Assembly: GCA_946560015.1 (NCBI GenBank)
Contig: CAMNUC010000002.1
Coordinates: forward strand, 1 to 38,716
From: an uncultured Candidatus Saccharibacteria bacterium
Lineage (GTDB): Bacteria; Patescibacteriota; Saccharimonadia; Saccharimonadales; Saccharimonadaceae
DNA length: 38,716 nt
Direction: 5' to 3'
In this document: in pieces, positions 38,438 to 38,716 of the stretch
Layout of the letters: each line of letters opens with the position of its first letter
How positions within the stretch are numbered: the stretch's first letter is position 1
Notes under the pieces: model-generated
What the model was told of the DNA's origin: nothing
The model's input: the letters and a program-made list of their open reading frames with translations, nothing else
Database searches by the model: none
Made by a program: the position numbers and the translations under genes

Positions 38438-38716
38438 ATGCGTCACAGGTCTAAATGGAGGAAGAGGAGTGATGATAGTACTATTGGTATCAATAATACA
38501 TCATCATTAGTTAATACTACTTCTTCTACTCACCCATCAACAACTTTTACCATACATAATAACAATAACAATGTACTTAGTAACCTCATTACTAATACAT
38601 CTAGACTGCTTCATAGTAAAAGTACTTATTTCTACAAATGGTGGGGAGAGAAGAATTCTATACTATCTTCCAAGTGGGGTGCTAGCAATAGAATAGCTTA
38701 TTCCTGCTTAGTACCT
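38438..38716 (+). CDS. Surface protein, N-terminal part, paralogue of 10325-11449 (cut by window edge)
   Basis: The ATG follows a strong AGGAGGG by 8 nt. The 93 visible residues have a basic start (MRHRSKWRKRSDD), a Ser/Thr/Asn-rich arm that includes a run of five Asn, and then LLHSKSTYFYKWWGEKNS, the same signal-region block as in the surface protein at 10325-11449. The frame is open at the window edge where the hydrophobic segment should begin. The arm is about 35 residues longer than in the paralogue and is not similar to it outside the block. Export and an envelope location are inferred from the paralogue. The upstream 300 nt hold two structured RNA elements. Confidence 0.87.
   Translation, partial: MRHRSKWRKRSDDSTIGINNTSSLVNTTSSTHPSTTFTIHNNNNNVLSNLITNTSRLLHSKSTYFYKWWGEKNSILSSKWGASNRIAYSCLVP
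38607..38659 (+). repeat. 53-nt block identical to 11324-11376
   Basis: A perfect match, in inverted orientation within the window, to the block in the other surface gene. It encodes the LHSKSTYFYKWWGEKNS region. Flanking coding sequence does not align well. Confidence 0.95.

Overview
The window looks like a chromosomal segment of a Candidatus Saccharibacteria (TM7) / Patescibacteria genome. The genes are compact and mostly housekeeping: gltX, metK, smpB, xth, prfB, murD, ftsEX, secA, hpf and ybaB. They are interleaved with lineage-type membrane and surface proteins that carry long Lys/Thr/Ser-rich cytoplasmic tails. TGA is used as a stop (for example at 11831 and at the polymerase/accessory overlap near 7225) and a release factor 2 is encoded, so this is not one of the CPR groups that read UGA as glycine. 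The taxonomic call is inference from gene content.

Layout. 1-5,000: gltX (cut by the window edge), a membrane protein with a DUF4367-like ectodomain, a PEGA-domain protein and a sortase. 5,135-6,930: tRNA-Leu(CAA), a membrane-tethered thioredoxin, a small membrane protein and a metallo-beta-lactamase-fold hydrolase. 6,947-9,400: a Y-family DNA polymerase with a coupled small partner, and a Nudix hydrolase. 9,490-11,830: two secreted or membrane proteins, the second a surface protein with an InlB-type repeat behind a long structured leader. 11,831-16,330: two ABC-2 transporter modules, one led by a YtrA-type GntR repressor with a clear operator. 16,620-23,460: metK, two GT4 glycosyltransferases, a CDP-alcohol phosphotransferase-like protein and an smpB-xth-unknown operon. 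23,545-31,580: hydrolase, glutaredoxin-like protein, S41 protease, PcsB-like CHAP hydrolase, ftsX, ftsE, prfB and murD. This cell-wall and division block places an FtsEX transporter next to its likely hydrolase. 31,640-37,930: M16 peptidase, secA, hpf, ybaB and a GT-C membrane glycosyltransferase. 37,934-38,716: a noncoding region with structured RNA, then the start of a second surface protein.

The most interesting signals lie outside the genes. (1) Two diverged copies of what looks like one structured RNA precede the two paralogous surface-protein genes, at 11,530-11,681 on the minus strand and 38,142-38,272 on the plus strand. In both, the RNA begins at or close to its predicted transcription start, forms nested P1/P2 stems, carries AAATGGCGYCAT in the apical loop, and can pair that loop with a segment just 3' of P1 that is followed by a T run. 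(2) The two surface genes share a 53-nt perfectly identical coding block inside otherwise dissimilar N-termini. (3) A large share of the genes have an extended -10 hexamer (TGN-TATAAT) ending only 6-7 nt before the start codon, which implies widespread leaderless transcription. (4) Two intergenic regions contain the same degenerate tandem repeat with an exact 21-bp period. (5) Three promoters share TATWATWGTACTAAG at the transcription start, one of them inside the YtrA operator.
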